From: Bacillota bacterium
GTDB taxonomy: Bacteria; Bacillota; Clostridia; Lachnospirales; Lachnospiraceae
Direction: 5' to 3'
Assembly (NCBI GenBank): GCA_023386315.1
Contig: JAEWJZ010000014.1
Span: 253,001-317,000, forward strand
Length of the DNA: 64,000 nt
Part shown: positions 17,018 through 25,390 of the stretch, one piece after another
How positions within the stretch are numbered: the stretch's first letter is position 1
Layout of the letters: every line of letters starts with the position of its first letter
Made by a program: the position numbers and the translations under genes
The notes under the pieces: model-generated
Seen by the model: the letters and a program-made list of their open reading frames with translations, nothing else
What the model was told of the DNA's origin: nothing
The model's database searches: none

Positions 17018-17070
17018 ATAAACTGCCGTTAAAATCGGAAATAAGTCCGATTATAATGACAGTTTTATTT
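17018..17070 (+). terminator. Terminator of the YheO-type regulator gene
   Basis: AAACTGCCGTTA..AATCGGA pairs with TCCGATTATAATGACAGTTTT in an imperfect stem followed by ATTTT. It shares AAACTGCCGT and CAGTTTTATT with a second hairpin at 17376-17428. Confidence 0.65.
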
Positions 17071-17080
17071 TACAGTACCA

Positions 17081-17158
17081 ATAAAAATCATCTCCATGGC
17101 AGTTATCACTGTTAAAAAGATGAGCAGACCTATTGTCTCCGGATTTAAGACAATTTGA
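17081..17158 (-). pseudogene. Remnant of a GNAT-family gene
   Basis: In the minus frame ending at 17158 the translation contains DNRSAHLFNSDNCHGDDF. The intact GNAT gene at 18193-18756 contains SDKKSLQLFNSDNCHGDDF. The two DNA stretches match at about 39 of 44 bases. A stop codon lies just upstream, so this is a short leftover of a paralogous acetyltransferase, not a gene. Confidence 0.7.
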
Positions 17159-17193
17159 TCATGATGACGAAATTTCAATTTTTTCTCCAATAA

Positions 17194-17277
17194 TTAATAA
17201 ACCACTAATGGTCCATAAGGACCATCAATGATGTTTATTTTTGTCTCAAAAATATCAGTCAAAAGTTCTGCGTTCAT
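17194..17277 (-). CDS. Possible 27-aa peptide, unknown function
   Basis: Short frame beginning MNAELLTDIFETKINIIDG and ending PLVVY. GGAGG lies five bases before the ATG, which is the main support. It sits between two similar hairpins and next to a decayed acetyltransferase fragment, so it may also be part of a decayed gene. No family recognised. Confidence 0.3.
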   Translation of the reverse strand: MNAELLTDIFETKINIIDGPYGPLVVY

Positions 17278-17375
17278 AATATCCTCCACTGTTCCAAAAG
17301 CGGCGATTTTAACTGTTATCCTATAAATTCCCAAGAACAAAGCTTTATACCAACCCGTATAGTAAAAATTAAATA

Positions 17376-17428
17376 GCGAAACTGCCGTATATACCCGATT
17401 TATAGCAGTATATAACGGCAGTTTTATT
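17376..17428. terminator. Terminator-like hairpin downstream of FrnE gene
   Basis: AAACTGCCGTATATA and TATATAACGGCAGTTT form a long stem. T-runs are present in both directions but are stronger on the plus strand. Confidence 0.6.
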
Positions 17429-17445
17429 ATTAGCTTTAAATCATA

Positions 17446-18084
17446 TTATTTTTCAGATTCATATGCTTCCTGCAGTGCGTGAAGAAATGTATCAGGATTC
17501 TGAGCACCCGAGACTGAATACCAATTATTAATTAAAAAATATGGAACTGCATTGATATTTAATTTTCGAGCCATTTCTTCTTCCTTTTTCACCTCTGACT
17601 TTAGCTGACCACCATTTAGATGTATTGTTAAGTCAGGAATATCAAGACCAGCCTCTTCTGCCAGTTTTAAAAGAGCTTCCCTGTCGCCGATGTCCATTCC
17701 TTCTTCAAAATACCCCCGAAAAAAACGGTTCACCAGTTCGTTCGCTTTTCCCTTTGTCTTTGCATACTGAATTATTTCATGAGCCAATTCTGTGCTATTT
17801 AGCTTTAATAAATCAAAACGGTAATGCAGCCCCACTTCAGCTGCAGCTTTCACAATCATATCATTATTGTTTCTTGCATCTTCATAGCTGATGTGGTACT
17901 TATCTGCGATAACCTGATGAATATCTTTACCCTTTACAGATTCGCCTGACATGTTTAGTTCAAAACTTCTATATACGACTTCTACTTCATCTTTATGTTC
18001 AAACTTGGTTAATGCCATTTCAAACTTCGTTTTGCCCATATAGCAGAAGGGGCAGACAAAATCGGACCAAATTTCTATTATCAT
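17446..18084 (-). CDS. DsbA-family oxidoreductase of the FrnE type
   Basis: 212 aa, thioredoxin fold with helical insertion. The N-terminal CPFC (residues 11-14, in WSDFVCPFCYMG) is the redox motif, and NAVPYFLIN carries the cis-proline. It has no signal peptide, so it is cytoplasmic, as for FrnE proteins that act as disulfide isomerases or detoxify small molecules. The start is ATG at 18084 with AGGAG eight bases upstream; the frame extends to an ATG at 18150 but that part overlaps a TATAAT promoter element. Confidence 0.85.
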   Translation of the reverse strand: MIIEIWSDFVCPFCYMGKTKFEMALTKFEHKDEVEVVYRSFELNMSGESVKGKDIHQVIADKYHISYEDARNNNDMIVKAAAEVGLHYRFDLLKLNSTELAHEIIQYAKTKGKANELVNRFFRGYFEEGMDIGDREALLKLAEEAGLDIPDLTIHLNGGQLKSEVKKEEEMARKLNINAVPYFLINNWYSVSGAQNPDTFLHALQEAYESEK

Positions 18085-18192
18085 ATGATCAGCTCCTTTT
18101 CCATTTTTTGGCGTTTTAAAGTATCTTCCTTTTTTGAAAGGTACTTTCATTATACTTACAATGAGAAAAAAAGCAAAGGGGATCCTGTACTT

Positions 18193-18756
18193 CTATTTTA
18201 AAAGAATCCAATAATCTTCATATTCTGTTCCGTCATATCCAACCAGTTTCTGATCCGTCTGCTGAAAATTCATTTTTTCCAGTGCTTTCCTTCTTTCTCT
18301 TGCCTGAGAAATCGCTTTTGTCGCAATAATCTGACATTCAAATAATTCATAGACAGGTGCAATTAATATGGATAACAAATTTTCAATGCAGCTTTCCGTT
18401 TCATAATCGCTCCTTAAATCCATTCTTAATAAACCACATTGATTAAAATAATCACTGGATCTTCTTTGAAATACCTCTATGGTTCCAATCACTTCATCCA
18501 TCTTCTTCGAGATAACAGACCAGCGCACAAAGCTTTTTCTATTATATTCATCAAACCAGTAATTCACTGCCTCTTCCATACGATTAAATGTATCATAATT
18601 AAAATCATCACCATGGCAGTTATCACTATTAAAAAGCTGAAGGGATTTTTTATCACTATAAACACGTAAAAGAAAGGGAACATCTTCAAACTCAACAAAT
18701 CGTAGCAGATAATTTTCGTTTTCCAGTACAGGACATTTTTCATAAACACCAGACAT
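18193..18756 (-). CDS. GNAT-family N-acetyltransferase
   Basis: 187 aa, Acetyltransf_3/RimJ-like: FNRMEEAVNYWFDEY, VIGTIEVFQR and the C-terminal AREKALEKMNF-like segment RERRKALEKMNF. It transfers acetyl from acetyl-CoA to an unknown amine. The start is ATG at 18756 with AGAGG seven bases upstream; upstream codons run into the terminator hairpin. A short piece of a paralogue survives near 17.1 kb. Confidence 0.78.
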   Translation of the reverse strand: MSGVYEKCPVLENENYLLRFVEFEDVPFLLRVYSDKKSLQLFNSDNCHGDDFNYDTFNRMEEAVNYWFDEYNRKSFVRWSVISKKMDEVIGTIEVFQRRSSDYFNQCGLLRMDLRSDYETESCIENLLSILIAPVYELFECQIIATKAISQARERRKALEKMNFQQTDQKLVGYDGTEYEDYWILLK

Positions 18757-18786
18757 ATGTAAACCTCTTCTTTCATTTTCTTCTAT

Positions 18787-18834
18787 AATAACAAAGGAAC
18801 CATGACAACTCTGTGTCATGGTTCCTTTGTTATT
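18787..18834 (-). terminator. Strong terminator hairpin after the SDR gene
   Basis: A 20-odd bp near-perfect stem around CAAAGGAACCATGACA with a 6-base loop, directly at the SDR stop codon. It also lies just before the GNAT gene. Confidence 0.85.
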
Positions 18835-19583
18835 CAGCTATTTGAATCAGGTCTAAAATGCCAGTTCCAGTCACCATGATAGACCATCCGCTTATTCATT
18901 CCGCCATCCACAGTGATGGTTTCCCCTGTAATGAAATCCTGATCACATAAAAATGTCACCATCCTGGATATATCCTCTGGCGTTCCTACTTTTCCTGCGG
19001 GAATCGCAGCCACATCTTCCCGGCTGAATTCCTCCTGCTCCGTCACATTAATCCAGCCAGGTGCAATACAGTTAACTAAAACTTCCGGACCTAATGAGAT
19101 GGCCAGCGCATGGGTCAATGCAACGATCCCGCCTTTCGCACTGGCATACGCTTCCGTATCAGGTTCTGACTGAAATGCACGGGAAGAAGCAATGTTAATA
19201 ATTCTACCACAGTTTTTCTTCAATTCATCCTTGCATAAACGGCTTAATTCGAAAGGTGCCTTTAATCCGATGGATAATGTATAGTCAAATTCCTGGTAAG
19301 TTAATCCTGATAAGATCCCTTTATTTCCCCGGCAGGCGTTATTGACCAGAACATCAATCCGTTTCAGTTTATCAATCGCAAATTCAATGAAACTTTTCAG
19401 GACTTCCGGATCTGCCACATCTCCATTATAATAAAACAAACCGGGGGTCTGGTTTACAAAATCCAGGGATCGTTTTTCGTCTGTGTCAATAAAACATACC
19501 TGATCTCCTGCATTGATAAAATCAGAACAAATTTGTTTCCCTATTCCGTGAGCTCCCCCAGTCACAACTACGCCTCTGTTCAT
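18834..19583 (-). CDS. Short-chain dehydrogenase/reductase (SDR)
   Basis: 249 aa Rossmann-fold enzyme with the NAD(P) motif TGGAHGIGK near residue 10, NNACRG, and the catalytic YASAKGG with a preceding Ser (NIASSRAF). The start is ATG at 19583 with AAGGAGAGG upstream. It oxidises or reduces an unknown alcohol/ketone. It lies 34 bases after a glyoxalase-like gene on the same strand, so the two are probably one transcript. Confidence 0.88.
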   Translation of the reverse strand: MNRGVVVTGGAHGIGKQICSDFINAGDQVCFIDTDEKRSLDFVNQTPGLFYYNGDVADPEVLKSFIEFAIDKLKRIDVLVNNACRGNKGILSGLTYQEFDYTLSIGLKAPFELSRLCKDELKKNCGRIINIASSRAFQSEPDTEAYASAKGGIVALTHALAISLGPEVLVNCIAPGWINVTEQEEFSREDVAAIPAGKVGTPEDISRMVTFLCDQDFITGETITVDGGMNKRMVYHGDWNWHFRPDSNS

Positions 19584-19617
19584 AGCCCTCTCCTTGTTCA
19601 AAAGCAATCACATATCT

Positions 19618-19977
19618 CTATCCATGCTGCACAATCTGTACTTTTAGACCATTGGGGTCTTCTACAAAAAAGAAAGTGGTAGAAGGTGATGGTGAAAAGG
19701 GACCGCTTTTAATTTCTATCTGATTCTGCTTTATCTGCTCCATTGCTTCTTTAATCGATGACACTTCAAACCCAATTGATAACCCTTTGCTCTCCTGGGA
19801 GATACCTTTCTGTTCGATTAATTCAATGAGCGCATTGCCCGGCTCACCAAGCATCGCGATTTTCATATCGGGTCCTGCTTCAAATTGACTTACAATGCTA
19901 AGACCAATAATATTGTGGTAAAACCGAATCGATTCCTCTAAAGATTTTACGTTTATGGTTGTCCAGCAAAACTTCAT
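19618..19977 (-). CDS. VOC-superfamily (glyoxalase/bleomycin resistance-like) protein
   Basis: 119 aa with paired beta-alpha-beta-beta-beta units. The N-terminal WTTINVKSLEESIRFYHNIIGL and C-terminal FFFVEDPNGLKVQIVQ are typical, with His/Glu-type metal positions only partly kept. Possible glyoxalase, isomerase or binding protein. ATG at 19977 has GGAGG upstream. Confidence 0.82.
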   Translation of the reverse strand: MKFCWTTINVKSLEESIRFYHNIIGLSIVSQFEAGPDMKIAMLGEPGNALIELIEQKGISQESKGLSIGFEVSSIKEAMEQIKQNQIEIKSGPFSPSPSTTFFFVEDPNGLKVQIVQHG

Positions 19978-20008
19978 ATCCCGCCTCCATATTTATTATA
20001 ATATTTTT

Positions 20009-21874
20009 CTAAGCCGCCTCAAACTGGCTGTTATAAAGCTGTGCATAAAATCCGTTCTTTGAAAGCAGTTCCTCATGGTTTCCGCTTTCAATAATATCAC
20101 CATCCTTCATAACCAGAATTAAATCTGCATTTTTTATGGTTGAAAGCCGGTGAGCGATTACAAAGGAAGTTCTTCCCTCCGTAAGCTGGTCCATGGCCTT
20201 CTGAACCATACGTTCCGTACGGGTATCAACGGAACTGGTTGCTTCATCAAGAATTAGCAAAGGTGCATTTTGTATCATCGCCCTTGCAATGGTGATCAGC
20301 TGCTTCTGCCCCTCTGAAAGACTGGCCTTATCATTTAATATTGTATCATAACCCTTGGGTAATGTCATAATAAAATGATGCAGACCTACCGTTTTGCAGG
20401 CATTTATCACATCTTCGTCTGTTACTCCCTGCTTGCTGTAAATAATATTTTCCCGTATAGTCCCTTCAAAAATCCAGGTATCCTGTAATACCATGCTAAA
20501 CTGTGCATGGACATTCTCTCTTGGTACCTGGTCCACCGATACCCCGTCAATCAGAATTTCTCCTCTATCCGTCTCATAAAATCTCATGAGCAGATTGACC
20601 ATGGTGGTCTTTCCCGCTCCCGTCGGTCCCACAATTGCCACCTTCTGTCCTGCATTTATTTTTGCAGAAAAATTATTAATTACCGGCTTATCCGGTGTGT
20701 AGCCAAATCTGACATTTTTAAATTCCACATCTCCTTTTACATCCATTAAAGCTTTCTTTTTATCCGATTCATTCTCGAGTTCCGCTTCATCAAGGAATTC
20801 AAAAACACGTTCACTTGCTGCCGCAGTTCTTTGAAGATTATTCATCGCCTGGGCAATCTGGGATAATGGCTGTGTAAATAAACGAATATACATCATAAAT
20901 GCCACAATCACACCAAAAGTGATTTTTCCTTCCATTGCAAGAGCTGCGCCAACCGCACAGACAACCACGTAGCCAAAGTTTCCGACAAAACTCATAAGAG
21001 GCATCATCAGTCCTGAAAGGAATTGTGATTTCCATGCACTGCTGTATAAGCTGCGATTGCTGTTTTCAAAAGCGGCTTTTGCCTCCCTGCTGCCATTATA
21101 AACCTTTACAACATTGTGACCTGTATAAATTTCCTCAATCAGACCATTGATATGACCTAATTCTGTCTGCTGCTGTTTAAAATATTTCTGCGATCCACTC
21201 ATGATAATCATCATGAAACTGAACCCAATCACGCTGGAACCTACTGCAGTCAACGCCAGAATCCAGCTGTTATAAAACATCATGATCAAAGAGCCAAACA
21301 GCATTGTAACAGCAGTAATCAAGGTACCCACGCTTTGATTTAATGTCTGCCCAATGGCGTCCACATCATTGGTCACACGGCTTAGTACATCTCCAAAGCT
21401 TACAGAGTCAAAATATTTTAAAGGCAGGCGGTTCATCTTCTTAGAGATATCCGTCCTCATCTTTTTTGATATTACCTGTGTGACAGTTGCCATAACCAGA
21501 CTTTGTATATAGTTTAAAAGAAGAGAAACGGCGTAAAATGCGGCCAGCGTCCGGCCGATTCTTAAAACAGCGCTCATGTCAATCGATCCTGAAACAGGCG
21601 CTCCATTGACCATGGCAGGAAGCCCTTTCATGATCTCATTTGTCAAATCTTTCAGTTTATCTGGTCCGATAATCTGTAAAATGGTTCCAGCTGCAGCTGC
21701 AGCCAGAGCAAAGATAATAACAGGCAGATATTGTCTGCAATACGCCAAAAGCTTAGCCATTGTAGTATTAAAGTTTTTTGGTTTCTCCGTAACATTCCCC
21801 ATAGAGCCTTTTCCCATAGGGCCTCCTGGCATCTGACCTGTATTGGAATTTTTCTTTCCTTGTTGATCACTCAT
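20009..21874 (-). CDS. ABC exporter, subunit with canonical ATPase site (heterodimer partner)
   Basis: 621 aa: six-helix membrane domain (residues about 50-350) and a C-terminal nucleotide-binding domain with Walker A GPTGAGKTT, signature LSEGQ and Walker B LLILDEATSSVD with the catalytic Glu intact, then the H-loop IAHR. The N-terminal tail is rich in Gly/Met. It overlaps the partner gene by 4 bases. Together they resemble BmrCD/LmrCD-type heterodimeric multidrug exporters. The signature is LSEGQ rather than LSGGQ, common in the non-degenerate chain's partner site arrangement. Confidence 0.9.
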   Translation of the reverse strand: MSDQQGKKNSNTGQMPGGPMGKGSMGNVTEKPKNFNTTMAKLLAYCRQYLPVIIFALAAAAAGTILQIIGPDKLKDLTNEIMKGLPAMVNGAPVSGSIDMSAVLRIGRTLAAFYAVSLLLNYIQSLVMATVTQVISKKMRTDISKKMNRLPLKYFDSVSFGDVLSRVTNDVDAIGQTLNQSVGTLITAVTMLFGSLIMMFYNSWILALTAVGSSVIGFSFMMIIMSGSQKYFKQQQTELGHINGLIEEIYTGHNVVKVYNGSREAKAAFENSNRSLYSSAWKSQFLSGLMMPLMSFVGNFGYVVVCAVGAALAMEGKITFGVIVAFMMYIRLFTQPLSQIAQAMNNLQRTAAASERVFEFLDEAELENESDKKKALMDVKGDVEFKNVRFGYTPDKPVINNFSAKINAGQKVAIVGPTGAGKTTMVNLLMRFYETDRGEILIDGVSVDQVPRENVHAQFSMVLQDTWIFEGTIRENIIYSKQGVTDEDVINACKTVGLHHFIMTLPKGYDTILNDKASLSEGQKQLITIARAMIQNAPLLILDEATSSVDTRTERMVQKAMDQLTEGRTSFVIAHRLSTIKNADLILVMKDGDIIESGNHEELLSKNGFYAQLYNSQFEAA

Positions 21875-23631
21875 GATATTAATTCCTCCTGACTAAGCTG
21901 TGACATTGCAATTTCCTTATATACACTGCAGGTTTGAAGCAGCTCCCTGTGAGTCCCCTTTCCAACTACCTTTCCTTCATCAAGTACAATAATCTGATCC
22001 GCATCCATAATTGTACCGATTCTCTGTGCGACAATCAGACTGGTTGCTCCCCGGGATTCTTTTTTAAGAGCAGATCTTAATACCCGGTCAGTTTTATAAT
22101 CCAGTGCTGAAAAGCTGTCATCAAAAATATAAATCTCCGGTTTGCGGCAGACCGCCCGGGCGATGGCAAGACGCTGTTTCTGTCCTCCAGACACATTGGT
22201 GCCTCCCTGTGCAATCTCCGCTTCATATTGATTTTCCATCTTCTCCACAAATTCGCTGCCCTGCGCAGTTTTTACTGCAGATTCAATTTCTTCCGGCAGT
22301 GGTTTTTTCCTTCCGTTATCACCAAATGCCACATTGCTGCTTACCGTTCCGCGGAACATCACTGCTTTCTGGGACACATATCCAATCTTATTATGAAGAG
22401 CTTCCTGTGTATAATCCTTTACATTCACACCATCAACCAGAATCTCTCCCTCTGTTGCATCATAAAATCTAGGTATCAGACTGATCAGCGTGCTTTTTCC
22501 GCTTCCGGTTGAGCCAATGAAAGCTACCGTCTCGCCTTTCCCTGCTATAAAGCTGACATTTTCCAAAACATAGTCGGCAGCTCCCGGATACTGAAAGCTG
22601 ACATTTTTAAATTCAACCGTCCCTTCCTTCCCCACCTCACCATCTTTTTTATGCCCGTCTAAAATAGCCGGCTTTGTTTCCAGTACCTCATTAATACGTT
22701 TTGCAGATACAGACGCTCTGGGAAGCAGGATAAAAATCATTACTAACATCATGAAGGACATGATGACCTGAACCGCATAAGAAGAAAATACCACCATGTT
22801 GGAAAATATTGTCAGGCGGTCCATGGCCTGGGCTGCGTTAATTAAATTAGCTCCAATCCAGTAAATAGCCAGAGACAAACCGCTCATTAACGCAGTCATC
22901 ATGGGAAGCATGATCGCCATCCCCCGGTTGGTGTATAACTGGGTGGCAGTCAGTTCCTGATTTGCCTGATCAAACTTCTCTTCCTGGTAATGCTCTGCAT
23001 TGTATGCCCTTACTACCCGTAAACCGGTTAAATTCTCTCTTGTAACCCTGTTTAAATTATCCGTTAGTGTCTGCATTTTTTTAAATTGGGGCATAATAAA
23101 AATCATAATTGTACCAATAACAGCCACCATGATTCCTACCGTAACCCCCGTTGCCACTGTCCACTCATACCCTTTTCCTGCTATTTTTGTAATCGCCCAT
23201 ACCACCATGATCGGAGCCTTAATAAGCATCTGTAACCCCATGGTAATGAGCATCTGCACCTGGGTAATATCATTGGTGGAGCGTGTGATTAAACTGTCTG
23301 TGGAAAAACGGTTGATTTCTTCCATGGAGAAGGAATCAACTTTAGAAAACAACAGACTTCTGATTCTTTGTGAAAAAGAAGCTGCAATTCTTGCTGCAAA
23401 GAAACCAACCGCTGTCGCAGAGACCAGGCTCCCCAAAGCACAAATTAACATTTTTGCACCTGCAGCCCATATATCTGCCATGGCACTTCCCGGAATCTGT
23501 GTTAACTTCGTAATTTCTGACATATAGTCAGGAAGCTTTAAATCCAGCCAGACCTGAGCTACAATAAAAATCAGACTGGCAAATACCTGCACCCATTCTG
23601 CCAATTTCAAACGCTTCAGTAATTTTATCAT
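21871..23631 (-). CDS. ABC exporter, subunit with degenerate catalytic glutamate
   Basis: 586 aa with membrane domain followed by NBD: Walker A GSTGSGKST, signature VSGGQ, Walker B IYIFDDSFSALD. The residue after the Walker B Asp is Asp rather than Glu, the mark of the non-hydrolytic site chain in heterodimeric exporters, and the H-loop is VAQR instead of HR. It is co-translated with the partner and preceded by a MarR gene on the same strand. Likely a drug or lipid exporter. The start is ATG at 23631 with GGAGAGG upstream. Confidence 0.9.
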   Translation of the reverse strand: MIKLLKRLKLAEWVQVFASLIFIVAQVWLDLKLPDYMSEITKLTQIPGSAMADIWAAGAKMLICALGSLVSATAVGFFAARIAASFSQRIRSLLFSKVDSFSMEEINRFSTDSLITRSTNDITQVQMLITMGLQMLIKAPIMVVWAITKIAGKGYEWTVATGVTVGIMVAVIGTIMIFIMPQFKKMQTLTDNLNRVTRENLTGLRVVRAYNAEHYQEEKFDQANQELTATQLYTNRGMAIMLPMMTALMSGLSLAIYWIGANLINAAQAMDRLTIFSNMVVFSSYAVQVIMSFMMLVMIFILLPRASVSAKRINEVLETKPAILDGHKKDGEVGKEGTVEFKNVSFQYPGAADYVLENVSFIAGKGETVAFIGSTGSGKSTLISLIPRFYDATEGEILVDGVNVKDYTQEALHNKIGYVSQKAVMFRGTVSSNVAFGDNGRKKPLPEEIESAVKTAQGSEFVEKMENQYEAEIAQGGTNVSGGQKQRLAIARAVCRKPEIYIFDDSFSALDYKTDRVLRSALKKESRGATSLIVAQRIGTIMDADQIIVLDEGKVVGKGTHRELLQTCSVYKEIAMSQLSQEELIS

Positions 23632-23665
23632 GTATTCCTCTCCTTTTTACTAACTTTGTTATATA

Positions 23666-23678
23666 CTAATAGTATTAG
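23666..23678. promoter_or_regulatory. Candidate MarR operator before the ABC genes
   Basis: CTAATA-G-TATTAG is a perfect dyad in the gap between marR and the exporter. The flanks resemble the site near 24199-24209. Confidence 0.45.
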
Positions 23679-23719
23679 ATATTTTTGGTAAAATATGCAG
23701 CCGTTTTATCGGCCGCATA

Positions 23720-24148
23720 TTATATAAACTCTTCCGGACTCCTGTCAGCAAGCTTCTTCATAATCCGGACCAGCTCCTTGGCATCCTCTTCTCCCAGATA
23801 CTGAAGCATGTTTACCGTAATATTCATAATCATTTCATAATGCTTTTTAGCCTGTTCTCTTCCTGCCTCTGTTAAATCAATGAGAATCCTCCTGCGGTCC
23901 TCCGTATCAATCCTCCGGGTAATCAGGCCTTTTGCTTCCAGACTGTTAAGTGCAGCAGCTATTCTGGCAGAGGTAATTCCCATTTCATTGCTGATTTCAC
24001 TTGGGATAATACCGCCCTGACGCCTGGAGATATAAGAGAGCATAAAATTCTCACCGTGCATGGAGTCATGAATCTTCTTCTGCCCACTTTTATTGCGCAT
24101 ATGATGCATTACCTGCATATATTCACGGGCCAGGCTTGTATAATCCAT
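23720..24148 (-). CDS. MarR-family transcriptional regulator
   Basis: 142 aa winged-helix protein: LSYISRRQGGIIPSEISNEMG, the recognition helix SARIAAALNSLEAKG and the wing RRIDTEDRRRILIDLTEAG. MarR proteins upstream of ABC pairs usually repress them and lose DNA binding on ligand. ATG at 24148 follows GAAGGTG. The 88-base gap to the ABC genes contains its own dyad, so the exporter may have an extra promoter. Confidence 0.9.
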   Translation of the reverse strand: MDYTSLAREYMQVMHHMRNKSGQKKIHDSMHGENFMLSYISRRQGGIIPSEISNEMGITSARIAAALNSLEAKGLITRRIDTEDRRRILIDLTEAGREQAKKHYEMIMNITVNMLQYLGEEDAKELVRIMKKLADRSPEEFI

Positions 24149-24175
24149 CTTTTCACCTTCTTGTATTGATTATTT

Positions 24176-24209
24176 TAGCTAACACAGTTAACTATATACA
24201 CTATTAGTG
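24176..24209. promoter_or_regulatory. Candidate MarR operators upstream of marR
   Basis: TAGCTAAC-ACA-GTTAACTA (7 of 8 arm bases paired) is followed by CACTA-T-TAGTG. The latter resembles the dyad at 23666-23678, which suggests coordinated autorepression. Confidence 0.45.
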
Positions 24210-24242
24210 ATCTTGTCAATACCTGTTGGCGATTTTTTATTT

Positions 24243-25208
24243 TTATTTTTTATTCATAACATAATTAGTTACGGTTTTAATATCTTTATTGTTTCCGGAA
24301 TCATTGATCTCCTGGCAAAGTTCATAATCCGTCATAAAGGTTCCATCTTCCTGCTGAAAGCAGACATTTGCAATCGGCAATCCGAAAGCCCCGTCGTACT
24401 GGTCTGAAACGATTATAATAATATCCTTTAAACCGTCTTTATTTAAATCTTTAAATGAAACAGCCTCTACATCTACACTGTAAGGAAAGGCTGTATTAAA
24501 CTCATAATAAATAGCTCCATCTTCATCGGTCAGATAAAACACTGCAGGTATATGACTGCCAGCGGTCAATTTTCCTGAAACAAACTTCACTTTCCCCCAT
24601 GAATCCAGATCCACCATAAAAGACTGATCTTCTATGGGTTCAAATCCTTCTATACGTTTCAGATTATCCGGAGTAAATTCAAAGGTTCCTTCCGGAAGAG
24701 TCATGATATTATCTTCTGATCTCTCAGTAATTGCAACTGCAGCTTCAAGAATTCCGGGAGATTTAAAAGTAAGCCTGACCGTACCTTTATTTCCTCTGGA
24801 ATCATCCACAAGCTCGCACTGTGCCGTGTCTTTATCTACTGTTCCCTCAAATCCGGAGTTGTCCATATTATAAGCAGGTCCGCTGCCTACCGCGGAAATG
24901 TCACCCTTAATTTTACCATCCTTAATGCTGGAAATAACTAAGGATAAACCTCCGTTTTCAGGAAAATCGGTGTCTGTGCTTCTGATCCAGTTCTTTTTTA
25001 AGTATCGGCTGTAATCTGGTTTACTCTCTGTCTCTGCAGCAGCCTGGGAGTTACCTTCCTGAGAAGACTGTATTGTAATCGCATTCTCCTGCGAAGTGCT
25101 GGCGGATGTGTTTTCTGTTTCCTGTAAGCGGACCGATGGCGCCGTTTTTGTACAGCCTGCTGTCAGGCATGTTACTGTAATTAAAGTAAGTAAAAATTTT
25201 TTATTCAT
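24243..25208 (-). CDS. Secreted lipoprotein with VCBS/EF-hand-like C-terminal domain (paralogue A)
   Basis: 321 aa with a lipoprotein signal peptide ending in LTAGC (Cys near residue 19), then a Ser/Gln-rich linker. The C-terminal 120 residues include QSFMVDLDSWGKVKFVSG and the calcium-loop-like DLNKDGLKDIIIIV. The same domain arrangement recurs in the lipoprotein at 34802-35461. The middle segment (residues 60-200) is specific to this copy. Attached to the outer face of the membrane; function unknown. Confidence 0.8.
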   Translation of the reverse strand: MNKKFLLTLITVTCLTAGCTKTAPSVRLQETENTSASTSQENAITIQSSQEGNSQAAAETESKPDYSRYLKKNWIRSTDTDFPENGGLSLVISSIKDGKIKGDISAVGSGPAYNMDNSGFEGTVDKDTAQCELVDDSRGNKGTVRLTFKSPGILEAAVAITERSEDNIMTLPEGTFEFTPDNLKRIEGFEPIEDQSFMVDLDSWGKVKFVSGKLTAGSHIPAVFYLTDEDGAIYYEFNTAFPYSVDVEAVSFKDLNKDGLKDIIIIVSDQYDGAFGLPIANVCFQQEDGTFMTDYELCQEINDSGNNKDIKTVTNYVMNKK

Positions 25209-25231
25209 AATACCTCCATATCAGTCACACT

Positions 25232-25384
25232 TCATCTTACGGATGAAATTTTAATTTTTCTATTGCACAGCCTCATACCCAATTCCCGGTGTGAGATAAT
25301 AAGTGCTGTTTTATTCTGCACAAGCCGTTCTGCAGCCTGCATTACAAGCCTTCCCCTCCCCCTGCTGCCTCCTATATCTCTAAT
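25232..25384 (-). pseudogene. Remnant of an ABC-transporter ATPase C-terminus
   Basis: The minus-strand frame ending at the stop 25232-25234 reads RLVMQAAERLVQNKTALIIS, then HRELGMRLCNRKIKI. This matches the D-loop/H-loop end of ABC ATPases (KTxLIISHR, then a CDxI-like motif). No Walker or signature motifs remain and no start is present. It lies downstream of the CPBP and two-component genes. Confidence 0.5.
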
Positions 25385-25390
25385 GGGATT

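Noticed and set aside
17065..17178. 37-aa TTG-start frame with a membrane-like segment (IGLLIFLTVITAMEMIFIG)
   Set aside because: It overlaps the GNAT remnant in another frame, and the intact GNAT gene shows the same out-of-frame hydrophobic stretch, so the segment is a by-product.
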